From NCBI GenBank assembly GCA_028583605.1, contig CM053328.1, positions 8,070,527 to 8,134,526 of the forward strand: a stretch of 64,000 nt of DNA, written 5' to 3'. A program made the position numbers and the translations under genes. Source of the stretch: Dastarcus helophoroides. Taxonomy: Eukaryota; Arthropoda; Insecta; Coleoptera; Bothrideridae. Of the stretch, positions 1 through 11,500 are shown in pieces. The notes under the pieces were generated by a model, which saw only the letters and a list, made by a program, of their open reading frames with translations, was not told the origin of the DNA and ran no database searches. Every line of letters begins with the position of its first letter. Within the stretch, counting starts at the first letter, position 1.

Positions 1-3000
1 CTTCAAAACGTATAAGAATGTGCAAAATTTTTTGGGAATGTTTAGAAATCCTCCAATATCCTCTAAAACGTTGAGAATTGCTCAAGGAAACAATGTGCAG
101 AATTCTTCTGAAATATTTATAAATCTTCTACAAACGTCGTAAAGTCCTCCTTCCAAAGGTTCCTAACATTTCTCAGGAATCCTTTAGAATGTTTAAGAGT
201 TTTCTTTAAACAAATTGAAATACAAATCTTGTCCCCTGAAACCAATCAATTTTTGAAGACCGCCAAGGACCAGTCCGTTCCACTAAAAAAAATTTTCTTG
301 ACCATCCTGGAAGTCTTTTAAATGATTATGCATTCACTAGACTGTTTCATAGACTCTTTGCAATATTCAAAAATTCTCCGAAATATTAAGAATTCTTCCA
401 GAAATATCTTACAAGGAGCAGAATGCTTCGGACATTTTTAGAAATTGTCTAGAATCTTCAAAAATTCTCTAAAACATTGAACATTTTTTAAGGAAATTGT
501 TAAGGATTTCCTGAATATTTAGAAATTTTTTGAGCCTTTAGTAACTTTATGGAATTTCCAGGAATTTTCTGTAATGTATCGAAATTGTTCTAAAATGTTC
601 TAGAATCTTTGAAATATTTAGAAATCTTATAGAACTTTCAAAAGTTCTTTGGAATTCGTAGAAAACTTTTGAAATATTCAAGAGTTTCCTCAAAGGTGCA
701 GAAATTGCCTGTAGTGTTTAAAATGAATTTTAAGTAAAGCCGTCCATGAATTCCTCCTGAAATATTTAAAACTCCTTCCAAAGTTTCCTAACATTTTCAG
801 GACATCTTTTAGAACGTTTAAAGGTTTTGTTGACTATCCAGGAAGTCTTTTAAATGATTATACATTCTCTAGACTGTTTCATAGGATTCTTTGCAATGTT
901 CAAAAATTCTCCGAAACATTAAGAATTCTTCCAGGAATATCTTACAATAAGCAGAAATCATTCGAACATTTTAAAAATTGTCTAGAATCTTCAAAAATTC
1001 CTATAAAATATTGAGAGTTTCTTAAGGAAATTGGTTAAGGATGTTAGAAGATTTTCTAAATATTTAGAAACTTTTTGAACCTTTAGAAACTTTATGCAAT
1101 TTCCAGAAATTTCCTGTAATGTACCAAATTCTTCTAAAATGTTCTAGAATCTTTAAATAATATACAAATGTTATGGAACCTTCAAAAGCCTTTGGAACTT
1201 CGTAGAAAACTTTTCAAATGTTCAAAATTTCCTCAAGGGTTCAGAAATTGCCTGTAGTGTTCAAAATAAATTTTAGTAAAGTGTCCATAAATTCTCCTGA
1301 AATATTTAAGTCTCCTTTGAACCTTCAGATATTTACTAATCTTTTGAAACTTCTGAAAATTTTTTGAAATCACTATCACCTTTGGATTATTTAGAAATTG
1401 AAATGCAAATGTTGTCGCCTGAATTCTAATTTTTGAAGATAACCAAGGACCAGTCCGTTCTACCAAAATGGTTAGAAATTCTCTAAAATCTTCAGAGACT
1501 TTTTGTGGCATCCAAAAATACACCGAAGCGCTCTGGAATCTTTTGAGAAGCCCGGAGGTCTAGGAATCCCCTAGAGGAGTACAAATAGTTGTACAAATTG
1601 TTTGAAATATTTAAAAAGCTTCTGGCATTATAAAAATTCTCTGGAATATTTAAATTTTTTCTGAAATGCTTCGAAGCATCTAAAAATTCTCTAAAACGTC
1701 CTAAAGTCCTCTTTCTAAAACTTCGTTACATTTTCAGGAATCTTTTAGAACGTTAAAAAGTTATCTTGACCACCCAGGAAGTCTTTTGAATAATTATGCA
1801 TTCTCTTAAATGTTTAATGGATACTTTGAAATGATCAAAAGCTTTTAACAATATTTTTTAAATCTGTTAACCGTTGCAACATACAGAAATCTGTATTTTT
1901 CAGAAATGTTCTGATATGTTTCAAAACTTGTTAAACTTTCAGGAACATTTTGGATTTCTTACAAATTTTCTGCACAATTCAAAAATAAATAACTAAATGT
2001 ACCGAATTCTTCTTAAATATTCTAGAATCTTTGAAATATTTACAAATTTTATGAAACGTTCAAAAGTTTTTTGGAACTGGTAGAAAACTTTTAAAATGTT
2101 CAAACAGTTTCCTCAAGGGTTCAGAAATTGCTTGTGGTGTTCAAAATAAATTTTAATAAAGAACCCATGAATTCTCCTGAAATATTTAAAATTCTTTTGA
2201 ATGTTTAAAAATTTACTAATCTTTTGAAACTTCTGGAAATCTTTTGAAATCATCATAAATCCTTGGACTAGTTAGATATTGAAATACAAATCTTGTCCCC
2301 TGAATTTCAATTTTTGAATATAACCAAGGACCATTCCACTAAAATAGTTGGAAATTCTCTGGAATCTTCAGAGACTTTTTGAAGCATCCAAAAATACATC
2401 GAAGTGCCCTGAAATCTTCAAAGAGGTCTAGAACTGTTCCCGGAGGTCTAGAAATCCTCTGGGATGTGTACAAATGGTTGTAGAAATTGTTTAAAATGTT
2501 TAAAAAGCTTATGGCATTATAAAAATTCTCTGAAATATTTAAATATCTTTTGAAACGTTTCGAAGCATTTAAAAATTCTTTAAAACGTTCCAAAGTCCCA
2601 GAAACTTTTTGAAGCAACCAACAATACATTGGAATGTCTTGAAATCTTCTGAGAGGTCTAAAACTTGTCTAGGAGGTCCAGAAATCCTCTGGGAGGTGTA
2701 CAAATGATTGTACACATGGCTTAAAATGCTCAAAAGCCTTATGGCATTATAAACATTTTTTGGGATATTCAAATATCTTCTGAAATGCTTTAAAGCATCT
2801 AAAAATTGCCTGAAACGTCCCAAAGTCCTCCTTCTAAAACTTCCTAACATTTTCAAGAACCATTTGGAATGTTTATAACCTTGACCATCCAGAAAGGGTT
2901 TTGCTTTCTCTAGAATGTTTCATAGATTCTTTGCAATGATCAAAAACTTTCCGCAAAGTTATGAAATGTTTTTTAAATCAGGTAACCCCTAAAACGTACA

Positions 3001-4010
3001 GAAGTTTTCTGGAATATTCAGAAATTTTTTGGAATATGTAAAGTTTAGAAATCGTTTGAAACGTTTAAGGATCTTCTAGCATTATCTGAAATTCCCTGTA
3101 ACATTCAGATATTTTCTGAAATATTCGGTTTTTTGTTTTTTTGGAATTTTCAGAAATAATCTGATATTTCTAAAAATTCCCTAAAACATTATCAAGTTCT
3201 CATTTAAAAACCCTCTAACATCTTCAAGCTTTTCATAAAATAGTCAACAGTCAGAAATTTGTTTTGTTATTTCCAGGAATCTGTTGGAGCTTAAAAAATC
3301 CTCTGAAATCTCCAGAAACTCTTTTGAATAACTTAGCATTCTCTACAATGTTAACAAATTTTCTGCAATGATTAGAGACTAGAAATGATCAAAATATATT
3401 CTTAATGTTCAGAAATCTTTTTAGTTATTTAGGTATCCTCTGCAGTGGACAGAAATACTCTAAAATATTCAGAAATTCTTTGAATTGTGGAGGTCCAGAA
3501 ATCCTCTAGGAGGTTCAAAAATTTTCTAGGAAGTCCAGAAATCGCTTGACATGTTCAAAAATTTTCTAAAATTATCAAAAATTTTCTGAAATATTCAGAG
3601 TTTTTTGGAAATATTCAAAAATTCTTTGAACTGTGGAGGTCCAGAAATCCTCTAGGAAGTCCAAAAATCCTCTAGGAGTCCAGAAATTGTTAAGGATATT
3701 CAAAAATCTTCTAAAATTATCAGAAATATTCCGAAATATTTAGAGATTTTCTGAAATATTCAGAAATTCTTTGAACTGTGGAGGTCTAGAAATCCTCTAG
3801 GAAGTCCAAAAATCCTCTAGGAAGTCCAGAAATTGTTTAAGATGTTCAAAAATCTTCTAAAATTAATAGAAATTCTCTGAAATATTAAGAGATTTTCTGA
3901 AATATTCAGAAATTCTTTGAACTGTGGAGGTCCAAATTCCATTAGGAAGTCCAAAAATCCTCTAGGAAGTCCAGACATTGTTTGAGATGTTCAAAAATCT
4001 TCTAAAATTA
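1..4010. repeat. Diverged AT-rich satellite block, left part
   Basis: The whole stretch is made of degenerate units around words such as AGAAATCCTCT, CTGAAATATTCAGAAATT and TTCAAAAATTCTC, with no convincing gene. Longer segments recur: the block around GTCTTTTAAATGATTATRCATTC appears near 311, near 852 and in diverged form near 1780. Three short fragments of the palindromic MITE family described below (TTGAAATACAAATCTTGTCC ... ACCAAGGACCA) lie near 215-290, 1390-1470 and 2275-2345. Short open frames here have repeat composition and are ignored. The same satellite resumes at 6616 beyond the inserted transposon. Confidence 0.8.
3481..4010. repeat. Tandem array with about 146-bp period
   Basis: The word GTGGAGGTC begins at 3487, 3633, 3779 and 3924, giving spacings of 146, 146 and 145 bases. 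A further copy begins at 6680, beyond the inserted transposon; after subtracting the insertion the spacing is again close to 147-149. Each unit carries GTGGAGGTCCAGAAATCC, then CTAGGAAGTCC repeated once or twice, then TTCAAAAATCTTCTAAAATTA. The array is therefore older than the transposon insertion at 4011. Confidence 0.85.
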
Positions 4011-4192
4011 CACAGGCCCACAAAAAAAAAGTGGTGTGTGCTGGGTGTCGGACCCACATAGTCCGGCGTATTTTTTTCCGCTGAACACGAATCTGTAGTT
4101 TAAATTGGGGGTCAAACTGCTAAAAGTGGAGAAAAACCAAAAAAACCGATAAAAATCACGATCTCGTATTTTTTTCTGTATGATATTATCAT
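4011..4192 (+). repeat. Left terminal inverted repeat of transposon copy 1
   Basis: It reads inward from CACAGGCCCAC through GTGGTGTGTGCTGGG to TGATATTATCAT and is matched in reverse complement by 6433-6615 with only a few substitutions and an A-run length change. Confidence 0.88.
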
Positions 4193-4600
4193 CTTGCAGT
4201 TTCTACTTGTTTCTCTCTGTAATATCCAACCGTAATGTGCAAATACGTTAATTCACTACTTATTGTGTCTTATTTAAGTGTCACATAGATGATATTTTGT
4301 TTTTGACAAAAAATAAGGAAATGGTTAACTAAATCGGTACATTTACCGGCAGAAACCTGCTACTCCGGAATGATTGGACTACGATGACAACTGCCCTTTA
4401 TCGGGATGTGTAGAATGATTCGCTAGTCAACATTTCGGCGTATCGAAGCCAGCGAAGGCGCGCTGTTTTGCAGGGAAGCGCTAGAATATGAGAATGATGC
4501 CGTAGTGTGTCCGACGACGAGTTGACATTGTCCTTGTCAAAGTCGGAAAGCCCTCATACTTAGGCCTAGGTATTCTAGCGTGCGGGGTTTATTTATTTTC

Positions 4601-6430
4601 ATGGATTCTTCTACTGAAAATTTTGCTGGAACTTCTAGTACTCGTGGCAATCACAAATGTACTGGAAACCCCAATGCTTTTTGCTACGTTTGTGCAAAGT
4701 ACATAGGGATAAAAAATACAAAGAAACTAACAGATCGTTTCGTGACTTTGTATGAAAAGTGCTTCAATATGAAAGTTTCCCTCGATCTCAAAAATTGGAT
4801 ACCCAATTTTGTTTGTGGCTCATGTTATAATATGATCAATAGATTTGAAAAGCACCAGGTCAAGGCGAATCTTAAATTTAAAACTCCAGCGATATGGAAA
4901 AAGCCACTTGATGCAAGTAATTGTTACTTTTGCACAACAAATGTCAACACTGTGGGCCGAATGCATAAGGATAAAATTTCTTATCCTTCTGTGTCAAGTG
5001 TTCAACAACCAGTTGCAAACTTCATAGAAGGTTTAGAAGATGACACGTCACAAGACAGTCTGACTAGTGGATTAGACACAATGGAAGTCGACGTCGATCC
5101 TGAAAATTCAGCTTTTATTGATAAAGAGTTTGATACTAGTAGTGAAAACATTTCTAGCGAATCTGAGGAAGAAGAGTTTTCGAGCAATGAAGAATACAGA
5201 CCTATTGGTGAAGATCGGAAGCCGGAAAAATACGATCAAAAACATCTGAATGATTTATTCTGAGAGGCTAAACTCTCAAAAGAAGCGGCTGAAATATTGG
5301 CTTCGAATATGAAAAAGAGAAATCTATTGACAAAAGGTACTAAAGTTTCGTTTTATCGGAATCGAGAAGAAGCCTTCCGTAAATATTTTGAAAAAAATGA
5401 AGATTTACTCTATTGCACTGATGTAAAAGGACTTATCGATGAATTTAAGCCAAATTTATATGAGCCAGAAAATTGGCGGTTATTCATTGATTCGTCTCAA
5501 CAGAGTCTTAAGGCAGTCCTTCTCCACAACACCAACAAATTCGCTCCTCTACCTTTAGCCCACTCCACTGTACTTAAAGAAGAGTATTCAAACCTCGAAG
5601 TTGTCCTAAAGAAAATAAAGTACGAAGAACATAAGTGGCAAGTATGTGGTGATTTAAAAATTTTGTCCATGATCCTTGGACAGCAATCTGGATTCACAAA
5701 ATATCCATGCTATTTGTGTATGTTTGACAGTAGGGATCGAAAAAATCACTACGTAAAAAAAGAATGGCCTTTACGATCTTCATTTAAGGTTGGATCACAT
5801 AATATAATAAAGAAACCGCTTGTTAATCCAGCCAAAATTCTCATTCCTCCTCTTCATATAAAACTTGGCTTAATTAAACAGTATGTCAAAGCTCTTGATA
5901 AAGATGGTGAATGTTTTACGTACCTGCGTACTGTGTTTAAAAAAAAATCTGATGCTAAACTAAGGGAAGGCATCTTCGATGGACCGGAAATCCGAAAGTT
6001 ATTCAAAGATGAAGGGTTTGTTGCAGTCATGGATGACCAAGAAAAGGCATCGTGGTTAAGTTTCAAGGAAGTGTGTACCAAATTTTTAGGCAATACCAAG
6101 GATGCTGATTACAAAAGCATTGTGGCAAATATGATAAGAAATTTTCAGCATTCAGGTTGCCTAATGAATTTGAAAATGCACTTCCTTGATTCGCATCTTG
6201 ACCAATTCCCGGAGAATAACGGAGACTTCAGTGAAGAGCAAGGAGAAAGATTTCACCAAGATCTCAAAGAGTTTGAACGGCGGTTTCAGGGACAGTGGGG
6301 AATAAATATGTTTGCAGATTACTGTTGGATGCTACACAGAGAAACTCAAGAAAAAGGAACAAAACGTAGCAGAAATCCACTTCACAGGTCATTTGAAGAA
6401 AAAAGGGTCAGGAAAAGACGAAAATTATAA
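4601..6430 (+). pseudogene. Transposase of copy 1, nonsense mutation at codon 221
   Basis: From the ATG at 4601 the frame would run 609 codons, but TGA at 5261-5263 interrupts it where copy 2 has AGA (Arg). The frame is otherwise open to TAA at 6430. Compared with copy 2 only four other residues differ (Thr for Ala, Asn for Asp, and two Gly for Glu), so decay is recent. Visible parts are a Cys-rich N-terminus with C-x2-C pairs, an acidic linker, and a probable RNase-H-like core. Two open pieces remain, 4601-5260 and 5264-6430. The second could only be translated from an internal start. The stop codon lies 3 bases before the right terminal repeat. Confidence 0.85.
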
Positions 6431-6432
6431 GA

Positions 6433-6615
6433 ATGATAATATCAAACAGAAAAAAATACGAGATCGTGATTTTTATCGGTTTTTTTGGTTTTTCTCTACT
6501 TTTAGCAGTTTGACCCCCAATTTAGACTACAGATTCGTGTTCAGCGGGAAAAAATACGCCGGACTATGTGGGTCCGACACCCAGCACACACCACTTTTTT
6601 TTTTGTGGGCCTGTG
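6433..6615 (-). repeat. Right terminal inverted repeat of transposon copy 1
   Basis: This is the reverse complement of 4011-4192. It begins almost immediately after the transposase stop codon, so the coding region has essentially no 3' untranslated spacer outside the repeat. Confidence 0.88.
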
Positions 6616-7240
6616 TAATTATTAGACATTCTCCGAAATATTTAGAGATTTTCTGAAATATTCCGATATTCTTTGAACTGTGGAGGTCCAGAAATCCTCT
6701 AGGAAGTTCAAAAATTCTCTAGAAAGTCCAGAAATCGTTTGAGATGTTCAAAAATCTTCTTAAATTATCAGAACTTTTTTGAAATATTCTAAGAAGAATC
6801 TTTCAATAGCTTCAAACTATTTTTGGAATAGTCAGAATATTTTTGAAATTCCTGGAAAAGTTTTTGAATATTTAAAAATCTACTGAAATGGTCAGGAACC
6901 CTTGTGAATTTTTGAGCCTTCTCTAGAATGCTCATAGACTCTCTGCAATGATCAAATACCTTCTCCAGTGTTCAGAAATCTTCTTTAAGAATCCTTTGGA
7001 CATACAGAAATCCCCCAGAACGTATAGAAATCCTATAGAATGCACATAAATCCTCTGAATGCTCTGAATTATACAGAAACTCTTTAAAACCTTAAGAACC
7101 CATCTACAATATTTAAAAATTCGATGTAATAGTCAAATATGATTTTAAATTTCCAGAAAAGATCTTAAGTCTTTGTCAAGCTTTAGGCTATTTCTTTGAA
7201 TTGTTACTTTTTGATAGCATGGACATGATTTTTTTCTGTA
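6616..7240. repeat. Satellite block, right continuation
   Basis: The same degenerate satellite as 1-4010 continues after the transposon, including the fifth 146-bp unit near 6680. It fades out just before the acceptor site of the SPH-A exon at 7244. No gene is seen. Confidence 0.75.
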
Positions 7241-7243
7241 CAG

Positions 7244-7452
7244 GGGTCGAGGTGCGGCCAACTTGGCCCTACTCAAAGTCAAGACACCATTTGACTTCAC
7301 AGATGCCGTAGAAGCAATCAAGCTGCCTCCTTTTAATCTGGCAGTAGCCGGTTATGCTACTTTGACCGGTTATGGTTCAGTTTCCACTTCAGTGGTGCCC
7401 TTATATCCATTGAAGCTTCAATACACTTCCGTACCAGTTTTGGACAATAAAG
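7244..7452 (+). CDS. SPH-A exon carrying the Asp102 position
   Basis: Acceptor CAG at 7241-7243 and donor GTAATC at 7453. Codon AAC at 7260-7262 replaces the catalytic Asp102. The TGYGSVS segment corresponds to the usual TGWGS. Confidence 0.85.
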
Positions 7453-7779
7453 GTAATCTTTAGGAACACTTTTGTGGGCCCGGCTTTTCCAAAGGTCAAT
7501 TTTTAATACGCTTTGCTTTCTGTTTTAGTGTGTTCGCAAATCATTGGTAGTAGGAGGAACCACCAATTTATTGAAGACGTTAATATTTGTTCTGGTCCCT
7601 TATTTGGCAAACAAGGTGCCTGCTTTGGCGATGATGGCAGCCCGCTCGTTCAAAATGGTATTCAAGTTGGTTTGGTATCCTGGGCAGGATTCCCTTGCGG
7701 TCGACAAAACAGCCCAACTGTTTACATTAAGATTGGTGCTTATTTGGACTTTATCTACCAACATATTTTTAAATATTAA
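7244..7779 (+). CDS. SPH-A: 3' half of a chymotrypsin-fold serine protease homologue (two exons, partial)
   Basis: Two exons, 7244-7452 and 7529-7779, joined in phase 1 across a 76-bp GT-AG intron. The acceptor before 7244 is TCTGTACAG. The first exon is 209 nt, the same length as the matching exon of SPH-B. It encodes the region normally containing Asp102 (usually DIALLKL), here ANLALLKV, so Asp102 is Asn. The second encodes the Ser195 loop, normally GDSGG, here GDDGS, so Ser195 is Asp and Gly197 is Ser. Ser214 (VSW) is kept, and the residue 189 position is Gly. The protein should be secreted but not proteolytic. Exons for the signal peptide and the His57 region are not found in 1-7240 and may lie further left. 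It ends convergently with the lipase gene. Confidence 0.85.
7529..7779 (+). CDS. SPH-A terminal exon with the Ser195 position
   Basis: The acceptor is CTGTTTTAG ending at 7528. Codon GAT at 7633-7635 occupies the Ser195 position. The frame ends with TAA at 7777-7779 after a normal chymotrypsin C-terminal helix (YLDFIYQHI). Confidence 0.87.
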
Positions 7780-7807
7780 AGCATTCTGTGATACTTGCGT
7801 AATTGTG

Positions 7808-7813
7808 AATAAA
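7808..7813 (+). terminator. Polyadenylation signal of SPH-A
   Basis: AATAAA lies 29 bases after the SPH-A stop codon, the usual placement for a short 3' untranslated region. Confidence 0.7.
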
Positions 7814-8286
7814 TAGTTAGGGTAATTTCGTTTCTTTTTTTTTATTAAGGATGGGGATTACACTTGCAATCTAAAACGATGTATGGGCATTCAGAAGGTA
7901 GACAGTGATGGGTTGTTAATTATTAATTTGACTCATCGTCGTGTAACTTTACGTCATTAATCATTGCTAGTGGCATGACCACGGGAATTTCGAGTATAGA
8001 GTGAAGACAACTTTTATCAAAACCTGGACCAATTTTACTTCCTTTACATCATCCATCACTATGACAAGGGAGCAACTACGAGCTTAAAAATCTATTCTGC
8101 TGATAACAACGCAAGTAAAAGTGCTCAGGATGCAAATCAGTTGTGCCAAGAGGGAAAATACAAGTTAGAATCACGTTGAGATTTTGGAGAGTTTCTTGCT
8201 GAAATATGTAAAAGTATTTTAAACAAAAAATATAATAATATATAGATTGCAGTGTTATAACAATTGCCCTTTTACATTATATAATA
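7814..8286. other. Intergenic spacer between convergent genes
   Basis: AT-rich unique-looking sequence between the 3' ends of SPH-A (+) and the lipase (-). No repeat family, ORF or RNA gene was recognised. No canonical AATAAA is visible on the minus strand just below 8287, so the lipase may use a variant signal. Confidence 0.5.
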
Positions 8287-8517
8287 TTATTCATTAAGAG
8301 CTCCTGGACGACCCAATGAATACGGATATTCCTTTGCAGTATTTAGAAAATAAAGTCCGTCCGCATCATCTGCGACATATTCTCCCATAATGGTACCCTC
8401 CAAACATTTTCCATAACGAAATTGATAATAGGAGTCGCACTTTGCAGCTAAAAATGAGTCAGTAGCAATACTTTCTGCAAAAAGCACCCAGCTTCTCGTA
8501 TGACTGCACATCATGCC
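8287..8517 (-). CDS. Lipase exon 4 with catalytic His
   Basis: The acceptor is TTTTTACAG. The exon starts GGC ATG ATG TGC in phase 0, encodes CSHTRSW (His240), and ends at the stop codon 8287-8289. Confidence 0.87.
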   Translation of the reverse strand, partial: GMMCSHTRSWVLFAESIATDSFLAAKCDSYYQFRYGKCLEGTIMGEYVADDADGLYFLNTAKEYPYSLGRPGALNE

Positions 8518-11500
8518 CTGTAAAAAGACATTTTTAGTCGTTTCTCTTTTTCCTCGTTAATTTACCCACGAAAACGCCTCGAGCACATCCGGGTTGTGAG
8601 TATAGGCCACCGTTAGGGTAAAAATCAGCGTGGCCAATTGGTTTGCTTATGGCAAGTGGTGGACCACATGTATGTATGACATCTACGAATTTAGCTTGAT
8701 CTTTGTTTAAGCCGTTGGTTGATCCGATTAGGAAACTTGGCAAAGCTGGATCTAAACCTGAGATATTAAAATGTAAAATTTTTCCTATTTAAAAAAAGCA
8801 TCTTGACGAATTTAAAACAATATTTGACTCTAAGGATGCGTTTAGATTAGACACATTATTCCGTACATAAATGTCAACTCTCCTGAGAGAAGCTATTCAC
8901 TTATTTTCACAGCTGGGAGGAGGTAGCTTCTCTCAGGATAGTTGACGCTTATGTTAGAGAGAAAATATATTTTATGTCAAAGAGAAATGTACCGAATAAA
9001 GTGCCTAGTGTAAACGCAGAGATACAGTGAATTTTTGAATATTACAGACAACTTGTTAACATTTTAATGAGATTTTGGTAATACGGACTGGTCCTTGGTT
9101 ATCCTCAAAAATTGAAATACAAATCTTGTTCCCTGAATCCAAGAAAAATTAAAAAACAACAAAAGGTTGCTTAACGCCTTTCGACAGCCAAGCTATCATA
9201 TTTTTTTCTCAGAGAGTAGAGCAACGCGTTAGAGTAACCTTTGTTGTGTTTTTTAATCTTTTTGGTTTCAGGGGACAATATTTGTTTTTCAAATTTTTTC
9301 AAATTTTCAAAAATTAGTCCGTTTCACCAAAGTCTTTGAGAAAAACAATCAATCTCTATTAGTTTATCTAATTTCATTAAGATTGCGTCTGATTATCGAG
9401 TTTGAACATTGTCCAACAAAGAAAACACGTTTAAATTAGCCAGAAAAATCTTGATATCTCACAAGCTTTTTGATAGCCAAGCTATCATCTTCAGAGCAAC
9501 CTTTGTTGTGTTTTTTAAACCTTCTTGGTTTCAGGGGACAAGATTTGTGTTTCAATTTCAATGAGTTTCTGAATATTCTCGAGTATTCAGATGATTTTGT
9601 ACGTTCCAGAGAATTTTTTTATTTAAAGAAGATTTATGAACATTGCAGACAATTTTTGTTCAGTGCAGAAAGTTTATGAACATTCTAGAAAATGCATAAC
9701 AATTCAAAAAGTTTCTTGGACATTTCAGTGGATTTTGAAACGTTCAAAAACATTTCCGAGAATTTCAAAAAAATCTAGCTACTTCTAACAAAAATGTTTG
9801 GAGCTATTAGAGCATTTTTGAAGAAAAGTTTTGAGACGTTTCAAAAAATTCTCCGCAATTTCTAAAAATTCTTGGATTGTTTTTGAACATTTGAAAAAAC
9901 TGAATATTTCAGAAGATGTCTGAATATTCCAGAGAATTTCTTATAATGCTAAGAATATTTTCAAGATTTCAAAATATTTTTGGGGCGTGGACTTCCCACA
10001 TTTCAAAACTTTCTGACTATTTCAGAGGATTTCTGTACGTTCCAGAGGGTACCTGATTTAAAAACATTAAATATTGCCGAAGTTTTTGATTATTGCGGAT
10101 ATTCTGCAGAATATTCTAGTGAACGCATGATATTCAAAAGAGTTCCTGGTCATTTCAAAATATTTTTAAACGTCCTAAAAGATTCCTTGAAAAAATCTCT
10201 GACAAATCTTTATTATTTCAAAAACTTTTTGTAAGTATTATAGAATTTATAACGAGAATTTGAGGACGTTTCCGAGAATTCTTAGATTAGCTTCAGGTAA
10301 TTTCTAAAGATTACAAAAAGCAATGTTTCTAAATAAATCTATAAATAAATATTCTGGAGAATTTCGAATAATGCCAAAAGGTAAAGGGTTCAAAGAATTT
10401 CTGAACATTCTGCATTTCGAAGAATCTCTGAATATTCTAGAGAATTTCTGTGCATTGCAGATGATACCTGATTTGAAAAATATGTCTGAACATTGCGAAA
10501 GATTTTTGATTATTACAGAGACTATGAATATTCTAAGAAATGTGAAATCACTCAAAAGAATTTCTGCACATTTCAGGGGATTGCAAAACGTTTCAAAAGA
10601 TTCCTAAGAATTAAAAAACAAGACAATCTACGACTATTCAAAAAAAATGTTTGGAACTCTTTGAGAATTTCTAAACGAGCACTTTGGATAAGCCCTTCCA
10701 GGTTCCTTTTCTTAAATTTACCCAACCTACGAATTACGTAAAGACCAAAATCTTGGAAGTTAAAAATCATAAAAATTTTTTAGTCGAATTCAATTATGCC
10801 AAAAATTTTATTTAAGATTAAGTGTCATGAAAATTATATTGTGAGATGTCACAATTTTTGTGGCTAATTTAAACGTGTTTCCTTCATTGGACAATGTTCA
10901 AATTCGATAATCAGACGCAAATTTGATGTTAGTAGATAAACTAATAGAGATTGCTTGTTTTTCACGAAAATTTTGGTGACACGGACTGGTCCTTGATTAT
11001 CTTCAAAAATTGAAAAGCAAATCCTGTGCCCTGAAACAAAGAACGATTGAAAAACACAACAAAGGTTGCGGTAACGAGTTTCGTTAGCCAAGCTTTCTTC
11101 TTCAGAGAGATCCCATGTGTTGACCATGTGAGGAAATACCAGGTCATTCAATAAGTCCGTAGTCTAAGTAAGAAAAAAACAAAATTTTGACAAAACTCGA
11201 TTTTATTATTCAACATAGTTGCCTTCGAGGGCGATACAACGAGTATAGCGACTTTCCAACTTTTCGATACCACTTTTAGAGTACGATTTCTCTTTTTCGT
11301 CAAAATAGGCCTCAGTTTCAGCGATAACCTCATCATTTGACTTAAATTTATTTCCAACAAGCATTCTCTTGAGATCTGAAAACAGAAAAAGTCGCTGGGT
11401 GTTAAATCTGGAGAATACCATGAGTGGGTAAACAATTCGAAGCCCAATTCATTCAATTTTGCCATCGTTTTCATCGATTTGTGACACGTTGCCTTGTCTT

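Larger units (their letters stand above)
4011..6615 (+). mobile_element. DNA transposon copy 1, CAC...GTG ends, 183-bp TIRs
   Basis: The element starts CACAGGCCCAC and ends GTGGGCCTGTG, with inverted ends of about 183 bp (4011-4192 and 6433-6615). It is 2605 bp long and sits inside the 146-bp satellite. Flanking bases are TA on both sides, consistent with a 2-bp target duplication here, although copy 2 shows a 3-bp CTA duplication. The internal gene runs on +. The CAC/GTG termini and 2-3 bp duplication suggest a CACTA/CMC-like superfamily, but this is inference; the transposase family was not identified with certainty. The sister copy at 22972-25577 is nearly identical and inverted. Confidence 0.85.

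Noticed and set aside
1233..2856. Minus-strand open frames of about 95 codons in the left block
   Set aside because: They consist of satellite units and MITE P fragments, resemble each other only through the repeat, and have no domain or splice context.
10304..10770. Overlapping frames on both strands
   Set aside because: These are low-complexity satellite frames; both strands are open because the unit lacks stop codons.
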